Assembly: GCA_947496555.1 (NCBI GenBank)
Contig: CANMDH010000002.1
Location: 62,001-126,000 of the forward strand
Direction: 5' to 3'
Length of the DNA stretch: 64,000 nucleotides
Origin: an uncultured Aquimarina sp.
GTDB lineage: Bacteria; Bacteroidota; Bacteroidia; Flavobacteriales; Flavobacteriaceae
The notes under the pieces were generated by a model, which made no database searches, was not told the origin of the DNA, and saw only the letters and a program-made list of their open reading frames with translations. A program made the position numbers and the translations under genes. This document shows positions 53,164-62,894 of this stretch, piece by piece. Position 1 is the stretch's first letter. Each line of letters opens with the position of its first letter.

Positions 53164-54258
53164 ATGAATTTTTTGGAAACCATTTTCTTGTTTTTTGCTT
53201 TACAAGCTTTTGTTTTTTCAATTCTGTTTTTCTTAAGAAAGAAAGGAGATAGAATCGCAAATATATTATTAGGAGTATATATACTGTTATTTAGTTATAA
53301 TATTATATACAACATATTGTATTGGTCCAAGCTTTTAAACTCTCCTCAATTTATACACCTAAGCTTCACCAATAGAATACCATGGGTTTCATATGGGCCT
53401 ATTTTGTACTTATACCTTCGAAGAGTTATTTTTAAAGGTAAATTTAGAGCTATTGATGCGCTTCATTTTATGCCCTTATTATATGTTTTGATTAATTACT
53501 CTCCGTATTATTTTCTATCTGCTCATGAAAAAATTGAAGCTCTTAAAAATGGAACCGTAGGACACCACGTGTATTTTTACACACAACATTTTATCAAAAT
53601 TATTATTGCCTTAATGTTGTTCTATTGCGGGCAGTTATTTCTTTCATTTAATCACATTATTAAAAGCTTTAATAGCTCAAGATGGCTAAGTTGGTTAAGC
53701 TATTCATTTTGTGGATATGTTTTGTCTTTTTCTTCATACTTCCTCCTGGTTTATTTCAATCTATTAGATGAGGGGTCTGACTATTTTATTGGTTTTTCCA
53801 TGATATTTTTTACCGGATTGCTTTTCTATTTTGCTTTTTTACAGCCTCAGGTTTTTGACGGCTTATCAATGGATAAAGTTCTTCCTTTCAAAAAATATCG
53901 AAAAACAGGGCTTACTAAAGATCATTCTTTAGAATTAAAGATTAGGCTAATCAATTTAATGGAAAAAGATAAACCGTATTTGGATAGCGAATTAAGAATA
54001 GTTCATCTGGCAAAAAAACTTAACCTTTCCAGGCATCACATGTCACAGGTTATTAATCAGCAATTTGATCTCAGCTTTTTTGATTTCATTAATAAATATA
54101 GAGTAGACAACGCCAAAAAGATGATATCCAAAGATAATAATCTAAGTATGACTGAGATATTATACTCAAGTGGTTTTAATAATAGGGTATCATTTTATAA
54201 AGCCTTTAAAAAATTTACTCAAATGACTCCATCAGAATATAAAGAAAAGTCCTTTTAG
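53164..54258 (+). CDS. AraC-family regulator with N-terminal membrane domain
   Basis: 364 residues. The first about 235 residues have seven hydrophobic segments (for example FFALQAFVFSILFFL and ILLGVYILLFSYNIIYNILY). The last about 100 are an AraC-type double HTH: DSELRIVHLAKKLNLSRHHMSQVIN, then FNNRVSFYKAFKKFTQMTPSEYK. This membrane-tethered AraC type is frequent in Bacteroidota and may sense extracytoplasmic signals. The lipoprotein gene 211 bp downstream on the same strand is a natural target. Confidence 0.9.
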   Translation: MNFLETIFLFFALQAFVFSILFFLRKKGDRIANILLGVYILLFSYNIIYNILYWSKLLNSPQFIHLSFTNRIPWVSYGPILYLYLRRVIFKGKFRAIDALHFMPLLYVLINYSPYYFLSAHEKIEALKNGTVGHHVYFYTQHFIKIIIALMLFYCGQLFLSFNHIIKSFNSSRWLSWLSYSFCGYVLSFSSYFLLVYFNLLDEGSDYFIGFSMIFFTGLLFYFAFLQPQVFDGLSMDKVLPFKKYRKTGLTKDHSLELKIRLINLMEKDKPYLDSELRIVHLAKKLNLSRHHMSQVINQQFDLSFFDFINKYRVDNAKKMISKDNNLSMTEILYSSGFNNRVSFYKAFKKFTQMTPSEYKEKSF

Positions 54259-54469
54259 TTTTTTTAGATATAACTTCAATCGCTTTATTAGATTTAATTC
54301 ACAGCCATAAAGGTATTTTGTAGATATTCTTAAGAAAGAAATTAATAAATTATGTTAACCTTTGACGGGAAATATTAAACGCTTCTATAGAGTAACAAAT
54401 TTTAGTCAAAATTTATATTCATTTGTCTGTAACAATTCAAATCATTTTAAAAACCTAAAAAAAGCAGAC

Positions 54470-55414
54470 ATGATAAAAATAGTATACACCTTATTGTTGA
54501 TAGCCTCAATCTCTTTGTACTCATGCGGATTTGATGATTACATACCTTCTGATGATGACTCAATCCCTCCTATCAAATATACTTTGTCCACTTTGGTCAC
54601 CTTGCCTATAGGTACAGGGGGATTGGATGTAGACGCCGATGGTAATATTTATGCCGCAGATTTTGGAGTAGGTTTAGCCAATATTAATGGTTCTGATATT
54701 TTTAGAATAAACCCTGAAAATGGAAATTCAGAAGTCTTCGCCAGCCTTGAACCCTCAGGTCTTACAGGCAATCATTTTGATGCTATGGGCAATTTGTACC
54801 AATCGAATTTTGGATCGAGTAAAGTATTTAAATTAGATCCCGATGGGAATCCTGAACTTTTTACTGAAGCAGTGGCCTTACCCACTGGAATAACGATAGA
54901 CAATGCAGGAAATATTTATATTTTAAGTTGTCAAAATGGTACAATTACTAAGCTTACACCAAATGGTGATTCTAGTTTATTTGCCAGCAGCAGTGACTTT
55001 GCCTGTGCAAACGGAATAACTTGGGTAAAGGAAACAGGAAATCTATATGTTGTAAATTTCAGTGACGGTAATGTATTACAAGTTACATCTGCCGGTGATG
55101 TTTCTATACTGGCAGCAATCCCCAATTCTACCGGAAATGCTCATATAACCTCTTTTGAAGGAGAACTGTATCTTACAGCTGCTTCTTTAGGACAAATATA
55201 TAAAGTAAGCTTAGATGGAGAATCTGTAGAATTAATCGCTGGTAATGGTAGTGCAACTAATACCGATGGGGACGCCAAAACTTCTGGATTGAGGACACCA
55301 AACGATTTAGCATTTAGTCCAGATGGTGAAAAAATATATATTAACTGTGTCGCCGACTCAGGAAACCCAAACGAATTATCACCTACTGTTATACGCGTTT
55401 TGGAAAGAGATTAA
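54470..55414 (+). CDS. SMP-30/NHL-like beta-propeller lipoprotein
   Basis: 314 residues from the ATG at 54470, where the signal (LLLIASISLYSC) begins; a TTG at 54362 would add an implausible leader. The Cys at about 18 is followed by an acidic stretch. Repeats of the type GLDVDADGNIYAADFG, GITIDNAGNIYILSC and NDLAFSPDGEKIYINC form a six-bladed propeller related to gluconolactonase/SMP-30 and NHL proteins. Location is the cell envelope; ligand or substrate is unknown. Confidence 0.85.
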   Translation: MIKIVYTLLLIASISLYSCGFDDYIPSDDDSIPPIKYTLSTLVTLPIGTGGLDVDADGNIYAADFGVGLANINGSDIFRINPENGNSEVFASLEPSGLTGNHFDAMGNLYQSNFGSSKVFKLDPDGNPELFTEAVALPTGITIDNAGNIYILSCQNGTITKLTPNGDSSLFASSSDFACANGITWVKETGNLYVVNFSDGNVLQVTSAGDVSILAAIPNSTGNAHITSFEGELYLTAASLGQIYKVSLDGESVELIAGNGSATNTDGDAKTSGLRTPNDLAFSPDGEKIYINCVADSGNPNELSPTVIRVLERD

Positions 55415-55431
55415 TAACCCACAATTATGGA

Positions 55432-55490
55432 TTTTGGAAAAGTGTTGAGATTAGGTGGTATTAGTCTACAACCTCAACACCTTTCCAAAA
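55432..55490. terminator. Long inverted repeat at the 3' end of the DUF427 gene
   Basis: TTTTGGAAA-A-GTGTTGAG (55432-55449) pairs with CTCAACAC-C-TTTCCAAAA (55473-55490), 17 base pairs and one mismatch. One arm encodes the last residues of DUF427 on the minus strand. It may end both convergent transcripts. The same stem with a compensatory base-pair change is at 52936-52976. Confidence 0.6.
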
Positions 55491-55742
55491 GGCGACATAA
55501 CCTTTTATTTGTTTAGCAAGGTCACTAGTTTCAGGATAATACCATGCTGCATCTTTATTTTCTTTTCCGTCTACTTCTACCGTAAAGTAAGAAGCCACAC
55601 CTTTCCATGGGCAATTGGTATGTGTATCACTGGATTTAAAAAACTCTTTTTTGATGGTTTCTGGAGGAAAATAATGATTATTCTCTATAACTTTGGTATC
55701 ATTACTCTCTGCTATAACCTTTCCATTCCAAATTGCTTTCAT
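55461..55742 (-). CDS. DUF427 domain protein
   Basis: 93 residues: MKAIWNGKVIAESNDTKVIENNHYFPPETI, HTNCPWKGVASYFTVEVDG and AAWYYPETSDLAKQIKGYVAFWKGVEV are the DUF427 blocks. The family is small, cytoplasmic and uncharacterised. It lies 31 nt downstream of egtD in what looks like one transcript, so an accessory part in ergothioneine metabolism is conceivable. The 3' end is part of an inverted repeat. Confidence 0.9.
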   Translation of the reverse strand: MKAIWNGKVIAESNDTKVIENNHYFPPETIKKEFFKSSDTHTNCPWKGVASYFTVEVDGKENKDAAWYYPETSDLAKQIKGYVAFWKGVEVVD

Positions 55743-55773
55743 TTTTTCTAAAATATTGGGATTTTATATATTT

Positions 55774-56748
55774 TTATTTTGATTTTTTAATCAAATAATC
55801 TTTATAGTCTTCATTTTTATCTGCAAAAGACCTTACAATTTCCAAACCTGATTCTTCGGCAAGCCATTTTACAATATCATCATCATATTTTTGAGAAATT
55901 TCCGTATGTATACTCTCCCAAGCCTCAAAATGAACTTGCAACGATAAAACATCTATGTCTACCGTTTGCTTTTCTTTACTCACCAAATAGCTTTTAGCGG
56001 TTCCACTTTCCGGATCATAAGTCTCCCAGTGCATGAATTTATCAAGATCAAAATTTCCATTAAGTTCTTTATTAATTCTTGCTAAAACATTCTTATTAAA
56101 TGCTGCCGTAACACCTGTTTTGTCGTTATAAGCATCTAAAACTTTCTGAGGGTGTTTTTTTTGATCAAAGCCCATAAAAACCAGATCATCTGGATTCATA
56201 GCATTACAAAGTTTCTTTAAAAACTGAATCGCCCTTGGGTGTAAAAGATTACCAATATTGGATCCCAAAACCATAATTACTTTTTTGCGATCACTCATAT
56301 GTTTTAATCGATCTAAAACTTCAAAATATTCACCTATCTGTCCTTGAGTTGCAACTTTTGGCATTTCTTGATTTAAATCTGCTACCAATCCATCTATTGC
56401 ATTTTGGCTTATATCCACGGGCATATAGGTGAAATCATAATTATTCTCTTGCAATTCTTTTAATAGAACCTTTGTCTTTTTACCATCACCTGCTCCTAAT
56501 TCTATTAAATCAAAGCCCCTTATATTGGAGTCAAAACCTTGAATAATCTCTGACTTATTAGTTTTAAAAATCTCATATTCTGATCTGGTAAGATAATATT
56601 CTGGCAATGCCATAATCTGCTGAAAAAGCTCATCTCCAACCTCATCATAGAAATATTTTGATGATAAATATTTAGGAAATGCTGTTAAGCCTTCATACAC
56701 TTCCTTTTCGAAAGTCGAAATTATTGTTTTTTGATCTTTGGAGTTCAT
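55774..56748 (-). CDS. egtD: L-histidine N(alpha)-methyltransferase
   Basis: 324 residues. FPKYLSSKYFYDEVGDELFQQIMALPEYYLTRSEYEI at the N-terminus, ELGAGDGKKTKVLL for SAM binding, MPVDIS, LGSNIGNLLHP and MHWETYDPESGTAKSYLVS are EgtD motifs. It trimethylates histidine to hercynine with three SAM, a sizeable SAM demand in a window that also holds the SAM pathway. It follows egtB by 13 nt. Confidence 0.95.
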   Translation of the reverse strand: MNSKDQKTIISTFEKEVYEGLTAFPKYLSSKYFYDEVGDELFQQIMALPEYYLTRSEYEIFKTNKSEIIQGFDSNIRGFDLIELGAGDGKKTKVLLKELQENNYDFTYMPVDISQNAIDGLVADLNQEMPKVATQGQIGEYFEVLDRLKHMSDRKKVIMVLGSNIGNLLHPRAIQFLKKLCNAMNPDDLVFMGFDQKKHPQKVLDAYNDKTGVTAAFNKNVLARINKELNGNFDLDKFMHWETYDPESGTAKSYLVSKEKQTVDIDVLSLQVHFEAWESIHTEISQKYDDDIVKWLAEESGLEIVRSFADKNEDYKDYLIKKSK

Positions 56749-56761
56749 AAAAAGAGTAGAA

Positions 56762-57928
56762 TTATTTGTCTCTCACAAGTCTTAGTCCTGTGAATTGCCA
56801 TCTAAGATGTGGGTGAAAAAAATTACGATATGTCGGTCTTGTATGATCCTGAGGAGTTGCAACTGAGCCACCTCTAAGCACTTTTTGATTTACCATAAAC
56901 TTCCCATTATATTCTCCAAGCGCCCCAGGGGCTTTTTTATAATTTGGATAGGGTGAATAAGCGCTTTCGGTCCATTCCCATCTTTCTCCCCAATTAAAAC
57001 AATTTTGAGCAACTTCCCATTCAAATTCTGTAGGAAGACGTTCTTGTTTCCATTGAGAAAAAGCAAATGCTTCGTAATAAGAAAGATGCGTTACTGGAGC
57101 ATCGAGATCGAGATCCTTTAAACCTTGTAAAGTATATTGACAGAATTGTCCCTCTAATTTATGCCAATATAAAGGAGTTTTTATGTTGTTTTGATTCAAC
57201 CAATCCCAAGCTTCGGCATGCCATAAAAGGCTGTTTTGATATCCACTGTCTTCGATAAACTCAAGATACTCTTTATTAGACACTAATGTGTTACATATCT
57301 CATATTCTTCTAGAAATACCTTGTGTACACCTAATTCGTTATCATAACAGAAGTCGTTTCCTTTATACCCTATTTCATAAATACCTTCTGCAATAGTAAT
57401 ATATTGAGGTATTTGATCAGAAATTGGGTTTTCTGTAAAAGTTTCGTTGTATTTGGGCAACAAAGGATTGTTTCCAAGAATATATTTTATATCTGTCAAT
57501 AAAAGTTCCTGATGTTGTTTTTCATGATGAATGCCAATCTCTACCAGTTCTTGTATTTTTTGATCTTCATTGGTTTCAAGAAAAGCCTGTAGATGAGAAG
57601 TTACGTGATCTCTATATTCGTATACTTCGCTTACAGTGGGTCTTGAAAGGTTACCTCTATCGGTGCGAATCACTCTTTTTCCAACACTTTCATAATAGCT
57701 ATTGAATACGAAAGCGTATTCTGGATGAAAACGCCTGTAAGAAGCATCATATTTTGATAAAATAAACTCTTCAAAAAACCAGGTAGTATGGCCCAAATGC
57801 CATTTTGGAGGAGAAACATCAACGATTGGTTGAATAACATAATCTTCTATCTCGAGAGGAGCGCAAATTTCTTCGGTATCAGAACGAGTTTTCAGAAATG
57901 AGGTAAGTAAATTATCGGTAATTATCAT
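56762..57928 (-). CDS. egtB: Ergothioneine biosynthesis sulfoxide synthase (EgtB)
   Basis: 388 residues. A DinB-like N-domain supplies the iron ligands: WHLGHTTWFFEEFIL and HHEKQHQELLLTDIKY (H-x3-H-x-E). An FGE-sulfatase-like C-domain follows with LPTEFEWEVA, WEWTESAYSPYP, KVLRGGS and RNFFHPHLRWQFTGLRL. EgtB uses O2 and a thiol (gamma-Glu-Cys or Cys) to form the C-S bond on hercynine. No EgtA or EgtC gene is nearby, which would suit a Cys-using variant. First gene of the egtB-egtD-DUF427 operon. Confidence 0.94.
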   Translation of the reverse strand: MIITDNLLTSFLKTRSDTEEICAPLEIEDYVIQPIVDVSPPKWHLGHTTWFFEEFILSKYDASYRRFHPEYAFVFNSYYESVGKRVIRTDRGNLSRPTVSEVYEYRDHVTSHLQAFLETNEDQKIQELVEIGIHHEKQHQELLLTDIKYILGNNPLLPKYNETFTENPISDQIPQYITIAEGIYEIGYKGNDFCYDNELGVHKVFLEEYEICNTLVSNKEYLEFIEDSGYQNSLLWHAEAWDWLNQNNIKTPLYWHKLEGQFCQYTLQGLKDLDLDAPVTHLSYYEAFAFSQWKQERLPTEFEWEVAQNCFNWGERWEWTESAYSPYPNYKKAPGALGEYNGKFMVNQKVLRGGSVATPQDHTRPTYRNFFHPHLRWQFTGLRLVRDK

Positions 57929-58027
57929 AAAAAAAGTGCATTCGATTTACGAATACACTCAAATTTAATGATTTTTATTTTCATAAGACTTTCACCAAGG
58001 TTAATCCAATGTTAAAATATTATTGGA

Positions 58028-58453
58028 CTATTGAGGGGGTATAAACGTAATTGGCACCTCATATGCTATTGCTATAGGTTTATTACCCCACTTACCGGGT
58101 TCCATTCTAGGGAGTGTCCTGATTATTCGTATGGCCTCGCGTTGTAAATATCTATGTGCACCTGTTACTTCAATTATTTCAACTTTACCCTTCTTATTGA
58201 TAATGAATTCGACGGTAACTGTACCTGAAAGTCTTTCTGGTTCAGCAAGCTCTGGGTACTCAAAATTTCGAATGATATGTGTCCTTAATTTTTGATCAAA
58301 ACATTGAGCAGGTGTTTGTCGAGATCGATCACATTTTGGCCACATAGGCGAAATTCCTTTTTCATTTGCATTTTCTTGTGACAGTACAATTCCATCTTGA
58401 GAAAAGGAAACGCAGGAAAATAAAATGGTCAATAATAGTAATAGTTTTTTCAT
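58028..58453 (-). CDS. TonB C-terminal domain protein (energy transducer family)
   Basis: 141 residues. A signal peptide (LLLLLTILFSCVSFSQ) precedes the TonB C-terminal fold: YPELAEPERLSGTVTVEFIINKKGKVEIIEV and REAIRIIRTLPRMEPGKWGNKPIAIAYEVPITF. There is no long Pro-rich membrane-anchored N-domain, so it is probably not a classical TonB but one of the small periplasmic relatives common in Flavobacteriia. It follows thyA by 24 nt. Confidence 0.88.
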   Translation of the reverse strand: MKKLLLLLTILFSCVSFSQDGIVLSQENANEKGISPMWPKCDRSRQTPAQCFDQKLRTHIIRNFEYPELAEPERLSGTVTVEFIINKKGKVEIIEVTGAHRYLQREAIRIIRTLPRMEPGKWGNKPIAIAYEVPITFIPPQ

Positions 58454-58477
58454 GTCTATCCATTTTAAATTTGGGGG

Positions 58478-59302
58478 TTAAACTGCCACCGCTCCCTTAA
58501 TATGTGGATGCGGGTCATAGTCTACTAATTTAAAATCATCAAAAACGAAGCCAAAAATATCTTTTACCTCTGGATTAATTATCATTTTAGGTAATCTTCG
58601 AGGTTCTCTGGACAGTTGTAACTCCAATTGTTCCATATGATTGTTATAAATATGTGCATCTCCAAAAGTATGTATAAACTCTCCAGCTGCATAACCACAT
58701 ACTTGCGCCATCATCATAGTAAACAGGGCGTAAGATGCAATATTAAAAGGTACGCCCAAAAATATATCTGCGCTACGTTGATATAGTTGGCAAGACAACT
58801 TGCCATCGGCAACGTAAAATTGAAAAAAAGCATGACAGGGGGGCAATGCCGCCTTGTCATTAGCTACATTTTCAGAAAAAGATTTTGATGTATCTGGTAA
58901 TACACTTGGGTTCCAGGCAGACACAAGCATACGTCTACTATCGGGATTGTTTTTTAGTGTATCTACAATCTCTTTTATTTGATCTATTTCGTCATTATTC
59001 CAATTACGCCATTGGTGACCATACACTGGACCCAAATTTCCATTTTCATCGGCCCATTCGTTCCAGATACGCACGCCATTTTCTTGTAGGTACTCAATAT
59101 TAGTATCTCCTTTAAGAAACCATAAAAGTTCATGAATTATGGATTTGAGGTGTAATTTTTTGGTTGTAACCATAGGAAATCCTTCACTAAGATCAAAACG
59201 CATTTGATAGCCAAAAACACTTTTTGTACCCGTTCCGGTTCGATCTTCTTTTGCGTTTCCATGCTCAATTACATGACGCACAAGATCAAGATATTGCTTC
59301 AT
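58478..59302 (-). CDS. thyA: Thymidylate synthase
   Basis: 274 residues. [31 protein letters not shown], the nucleophile Cys in [12 protein letters not shown] (about 150), [19 protein letters not shown] and the C-terminal [10 protein letters not shown] are all in place. It makes dTMP from dUMP using methylene-THF, producing dihydrofolate for the DHFR encoded about 8 kb away. The CNT transporter lies 141 bp upstream on the same strand. Confidence 0.98.
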   Translation of the reverse strand: MKQYLDLVRHVIEHGNAKEDRTGTGTKSVFGYQMRFDLSEGFPMVTTKKLHLKSIIHELLWFLKGDTNIEYLQENGVRIWNEWADENGNLGPVYGHQWRNWNNDEIDQIKEIVDTLKNNPDSRRMLVSAWNPSVLPDTSKSFSENVANDKAALPPCHAFFQFYVADGKLSCQLYQRSADIFLGVPFNIASYALFTMMMAQVCGYAAGEFIHTFGDAHIYNNHMEQLELQLSREPRRLPKMIINPEVKDIFGFVFDDFKLVDYDPHPHIKGAVAV

Positions 59303-59443
59303 ATTCTTCCTTACTAATTTACGTTAAAGTTTATTAAGTGCATTCCAAATATACAAAAAATAGGTCGTGCGAAATTTTTCAATAAAAAGATTATTAAATA
59401 GTTATAAACCGCTTATCAAAACTTTAAAATTACCAACAAAAGG

Positions 59444-61159
59444 TTATCCTATTATCATTCCTGCAATGGTAGCAGACAATAACGAAGCGATGGTACCACC
59501 TATCAAAGCTTTCATTCCAAATTCTGAAAGTGTCTTTCTTTGCCCAGGAGCTAGTGAACCAATACCTCCTATTTGTATTCCTATAGAAGCAAAATTTGCA
59601 AATCCACAAAGCATATAGGTAGCCATTATTACCGATTTATTATATGTAAAATGTAATGGACTAGCTGGATTTTTGAGGTCTGCCAACTGTATATATCCTA
59701 CAAATTCACTAGCTGCAAGTTTGATTCCTAATAATTGTCCCATGAGCATCATATCTTCTTTGGCAACACCTATTAACCACATTAAAGGAGCAAATACAGT
59801 TCCTAATATGGCTTCAAGCGAAAATTTATCGTATGGGGTATAACTGGCTAGAAGTTGATCAAGACCTGTTAACTCACCAATTTTCCCAAAACCATAATTA
59901 ATCATTGCAATAAATGCAATAAACACGAGTAACATTGCCCCAACATTTGCCGCCAGCTTAAGCCCTTCGGTAGTCCCATTGGCTATAGCATCAAGGATGT
60001 TAGACCCTATTTTATCTGTAGATACTTTCACATCTATATCGATCGGTTCCTGTTGTGGATAGAGTAACTTAGAAATCACTATAGCTCCGGGAGCAGCCAT
60101 TACAGAAGCTGCTAATAAATGTTTCGCAAATTCTAATCTTAAAACCGGATTATCTCCTCCTAAAAACCCTATATACGCAGCCAGAACGCCACCAGCTACA
60201 GTTGCCATACCTCCTATCATTACAAGTAGAATTTCAGAACGTGTCATTCGCTCTAAGTAAGCTTTAATCATTAACGGCGCTTCAGTTTGTCCCAAAAATA
60301 TATTACCTGCAACACTTAAGCTTTCTGCCCCAGAAATACCCATTAATTTTGTTAACACCCATGCCATGCCTCTTACTACAATTTGAATAACCCCAAGATA
60401 AAACAACACAGATGTTAAAGCAGAAAAGAAGATTATGGTCGGCAATACCTGAAACAAAAAGATAAAACCAAAACTATCTACGTTCATCATATCTCCTAAC
60501 AAAAATTCACTCCCAGCCCTAGTAAAATCAAGAATTAAAACAAATATTTTCCCAACAAACTCAAAGGCTTTCTGCACAAAACTCACCTTTAACACCCCAA
60601 AAGCCAATAACAATTGCGCACCAAGACCAATTCCTATAGTTTTCCAGTTTATGGCTTTTTTATTAGAACTAAATAAATAGGCAATAATCAGAAGTACAAT
60701 CATGCCTAAAATACCTCTTAACAAGCTATTGAATGAAAACCCCTGATTAGGAACTAAGGTGCTAACCTCAGAAGTTTGAGGAGCAACGTTTATTTCTTTT
60801 GGAGAAATTAAAGAATATGAAACTCCATTTTTGGATAAAACCAATGTTGAGTCTGTAAGTGTGTTGATTTTATATTTTATAATAGAATCTTCTGCAGTAT
60901 TAGGAAAAAGGAGTAAAATATTATTTTGTTGTAAATAATCTCCTTTAAGAGATTCTAGCGTATTATTAAATGAATAGGAAAAAACTCCTTTATTAAATTG
61001 AAAATAATCATCTTTTTGGCCATTATAGACCTCTTCAGAAGATCCTTTAACATTTTCGAGGATCCATTTACTCTCAATAGATTGTGCTGATAAAATGGTA
61101 AAAACAGATAATGACAATAGAAAAGTAAGTAGTCCTTTCTTCATAGAAATTGAAATCAT
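59444..61159 (-). CDS. Concentrative nucleoside transporter (NupC/CNT) with extra N-terminal domain
   Basis: 571 residues from the ATG at 61159 (a second ATG is at 61144, five codons later). A signal-peptide-like start ends ILSAQ, then a soluble lipocalin-like segment of about 100 residues (SKWILENVKGSSEEVY ... TLVLSKNGVSYSLI). The CNT core starts at about 140 with NWKTIGIGLGAQLLLAFGVL and contains GQTEAPLMIKAYL, the SNILDAIANGTTEGLKLAANVGAM segment and MCGFANFASIGIQIGG. CNTs import nucleosides with Na+ or H+; the usual length is about 400. Pairs with thyA and the kinase at 32129 in nucleotide salvage. Confidence 0.9.
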   Translation of the reverse strand: MISISMKKGLLTFLLSLSVFTILSAQSIESKWILENVKGSSEEVYNGQKDDYFQFNKGVFSYSFNNTLESLKGDYLQQNNILLLFPNTAEDSIIKYKINTLTDSTLVLSKNGVSYSLISPKEINVAPQTSEVSTLVPNQGFSFNSLLRGILGMIVLLIIAYLFSSNKKAINWKTIGIGLGAQLLLAFGVLKVSFVQKAFEFVGKIFVLILDFTRAGSEFLLGDMMNVDSFGFIFLFQVLPTIIFFSALTSVLFYLGVIQIVVRGMAWVLTKLMGISGAESLSVAGNIFLGQTEAPLMIKAYLERMTRSEILLVMIGGMATVAGGVLAAYIGFLGGDNPVLRLEFAKHLLAASVMAAPGAIVISKLLYPQQEPIDIDVKVSTDKIGSNILDAIANGTTEGLKLAANVGAMLLVFIAFIAMINYGFGKIGELTGLDQLLASYTPYDKFSLEAILGTVFAPLMWLIGVAKEDMMLMGQLLGIKLAASEFVGYIQLADLKNPASPLHFTYNKSVIMATYMLCGFANFASIGIQIGGIGSLAPGQRKTLSEFGMKALIGGTIASLLSATIAGMIIG

Positions 61160-61211
61160 TTAAAAAATATAATTAGATCCCCTAAAAAATGTGTGATTGT
61201 GATGTACAAAT

Positions 61212-61829
61212 CTAGCCTCTTTTAGAAATTTCGTCCCTAATTCTGGCGGCTAACTCATAATCTTCATTTGCAACCGCTTGATCCAGCATTTTGTTTAACT
61301 CTTCGAGCGACAAATCCTTATAACTGGTTTCTTTGCCTACCATTTCTACATCTTCTGACACCAATTCGTCTACCAATAAGCTTTCCGGATCGCCCTCATC
61401 CTCTTTTTTAGGATTCACCTTAAGGTAAATTCCTGCTTGATCCAAAATATTCTTATAGGTAAATATGGGTGCCTGAAAGCGTAAGGCAAGTGCAATGGCA
61501 TCACTTGTTCTGGCATCTATGATTTCTTCAATCTTATCACGTTCACAAATTATACTAGAGTAGAATACCCCATCTACAAGTTTATGAATAATCACTTGCT
61601 TTACAATGACATCAAATCGATCTGCAAAGTTTTTAAAAAGGTCATGTGTTAAAGGCCTGGGAGGTTTTATCTCTTTTTCTAGAGCTATAGCAATAGATTG
61701 AGCTTCAAAAGCTCCTATAACTATTGGTAACTTTCGCTCTCCATCCACCTCACTTAAAATTAGTGCGTATGCCCCATTCTGGGTTTGACTGTAAGATATT
61801 CCTTTTATGTTCAGTCGAACTAAACTCAT
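61212..61829 (-). CDS. Bifunctional nuclease (BFN/DUF151) family protein with UVR motif
   Basis: 205 residues. The DUF151 block spans about 1-145: ALILSEVDGERKLPIVIGAFEAQSIAIALE and DARTSDAIALALRFQAPIF. A UvrB/UvrC-type helix pair closes the protein (SLEELNKMLDQAVANEDYELAARIRDEI). The founding plant member cleaves RNA and DNA; bacterial members are poorly known. It stands between the CNT gene and etfA. Confidence 0.92.
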   Translation of the reverse strand: MSLVRLNIKGISYSQTQNGAYALILSEVDGERKLPIVIGAFEAQSIAIALEKEIKPPRPLTHDLFKNFADRFDVIVKQVIIHKLVDGVFYSSIICERDKIEEIIDARTSDAIALALRFQAPIFTYKNILDQAGIYLKVNPKKEDEGDPESLLVDELVSEDVEMVGKETSYKDLSLEELNKMLDQAVANEDYELAARIRDEISKRG

Positions 61830-61915
61830 ATTGCTCTCAATAGAAAAGGGCTGTTTGAACGTGCGGACTTTTACCTAAGTTCAAACAGCCCTTAATTGGG
61901 CACAATTTATGAAAA

Positions 61916-62884
61916 TTATGCGTTATTCGACTTAAATTCCTTTAATTTTTCGATAAGTTTCGGCACTACTTCAAAAGCATCTCCAACGATTCCATAGTCT
62001 GCAGCTTTAAAGAAAGGTGCTTCAGGATCATTATTAATCACCACCTTAACTTTACTCGCATTAATACCCGCGAGGTGTTGGATAGCTCCAGAAACTCCAA
62101 TAGCAATATACAAGTTAGATGCTACTGGTTTTCCTGTTTGTCCAACATGCTCGCTATGCGGTCTCCATCCCATATCGCTTACAGGTTTCGAACATGCTGT
62201 AGCAGCTCCCAACACATTAGCAAGATCTTCGATCATATGCCAATTTTCTGGACCTTTTAATCCACGACCTCCCGACACTACAACATCTGCATCAGCAATA
62301 GATACTTTATCTGTAGCCTTGTCAACGGCTGTTACTGTTATTGCAAAATCTTCATCAGATAATGAAGGCTCAAAAGTTTCTGTGGTGGCGGCTCCAGAAT
62401 TTTCTTTAAGCCCAAAAGCATTATTAGATAATCCGATGACCTTAACATCGGTTGACATTTCGGTTATATTAAACGCTTTATTAGTAAACGCAGTACGCTT
62501 TACTTTAAAGGGAGATGCACTTTCTGGCAATGCCACTACATTTGACGCATATCCGGCATTAAGATTTACAGCTAACAAGGGTGCTAAAAACTTACTATCA
62601 GCAGAAGAACTTACCACTACTACTTTTGCATCTTCTTTTTCTGCTGCTTGTTTTATAGCATCTGCATACGCTTTTGCGTTAAAAGTAGCTAGCTTATCAT
62701 TGTTTATTCCTAATACTTTATCTACACCATACGTTCCCAACTCACTAGCATCTCCAACATTTATACTCACAGCGGTTACTGTGGTTCCCAACATATTAGC
62801 AACTTCTTTTGCGTAAGAGGCTACTTCGAAAGCCGCTTTTTTAAACTTCCCTCCTTCGCTTTCTGTATATACTAAAACTGACAT
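61916..62884 (-). CDS. etfA: Electron transfer flavoprotein alpha subunit
   Basis: 322 residues. The C-terminal FAD domain is clear: VSGGRGLKGPENWHMIEDLANVLGAA, GQTGKPVASNLYIAIGVSGAIQHLAGI and INNDPEAPFFKAADYGIVGDAFEVVP. The N-domain is the usual adenine-nucleotide-like fold. With EtfB it accepts electrons from acyl-CoA dehydrogenases in the cytoplasm. It lies 10 nt after etfB. Confidence 0.97.
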   Translation of the reverse strand: MSVLVYTESEGGKFKKAAFEVASYAKEVANMLGTTVTAVSINVGDASELGTYGVDKVLGINNDKLATFNAKAYADAIKQAAEKEDAKVVVVSSSADSKFLAPLLAVNLNAGYASNVVALPESASPFKVKRTAFTNKAFNITEMSTDVKVIGLSNNAFGLKENSGAATTETFEPSLSDEDFAITVTAVDKATDKVSIADADVVVSGGRGLKGPENWHMIEDLANVLGAATACSKPVSDMGWRPHSEHVGQTGKPVASNLYIAIGVSGAIQHLAGINASKVKVVINNDPEAPFFKAADYGIVGDAFEVVPKLIEKLKEFKSNNA

Positions 62885-62894
62885 ATTTTTTCTT

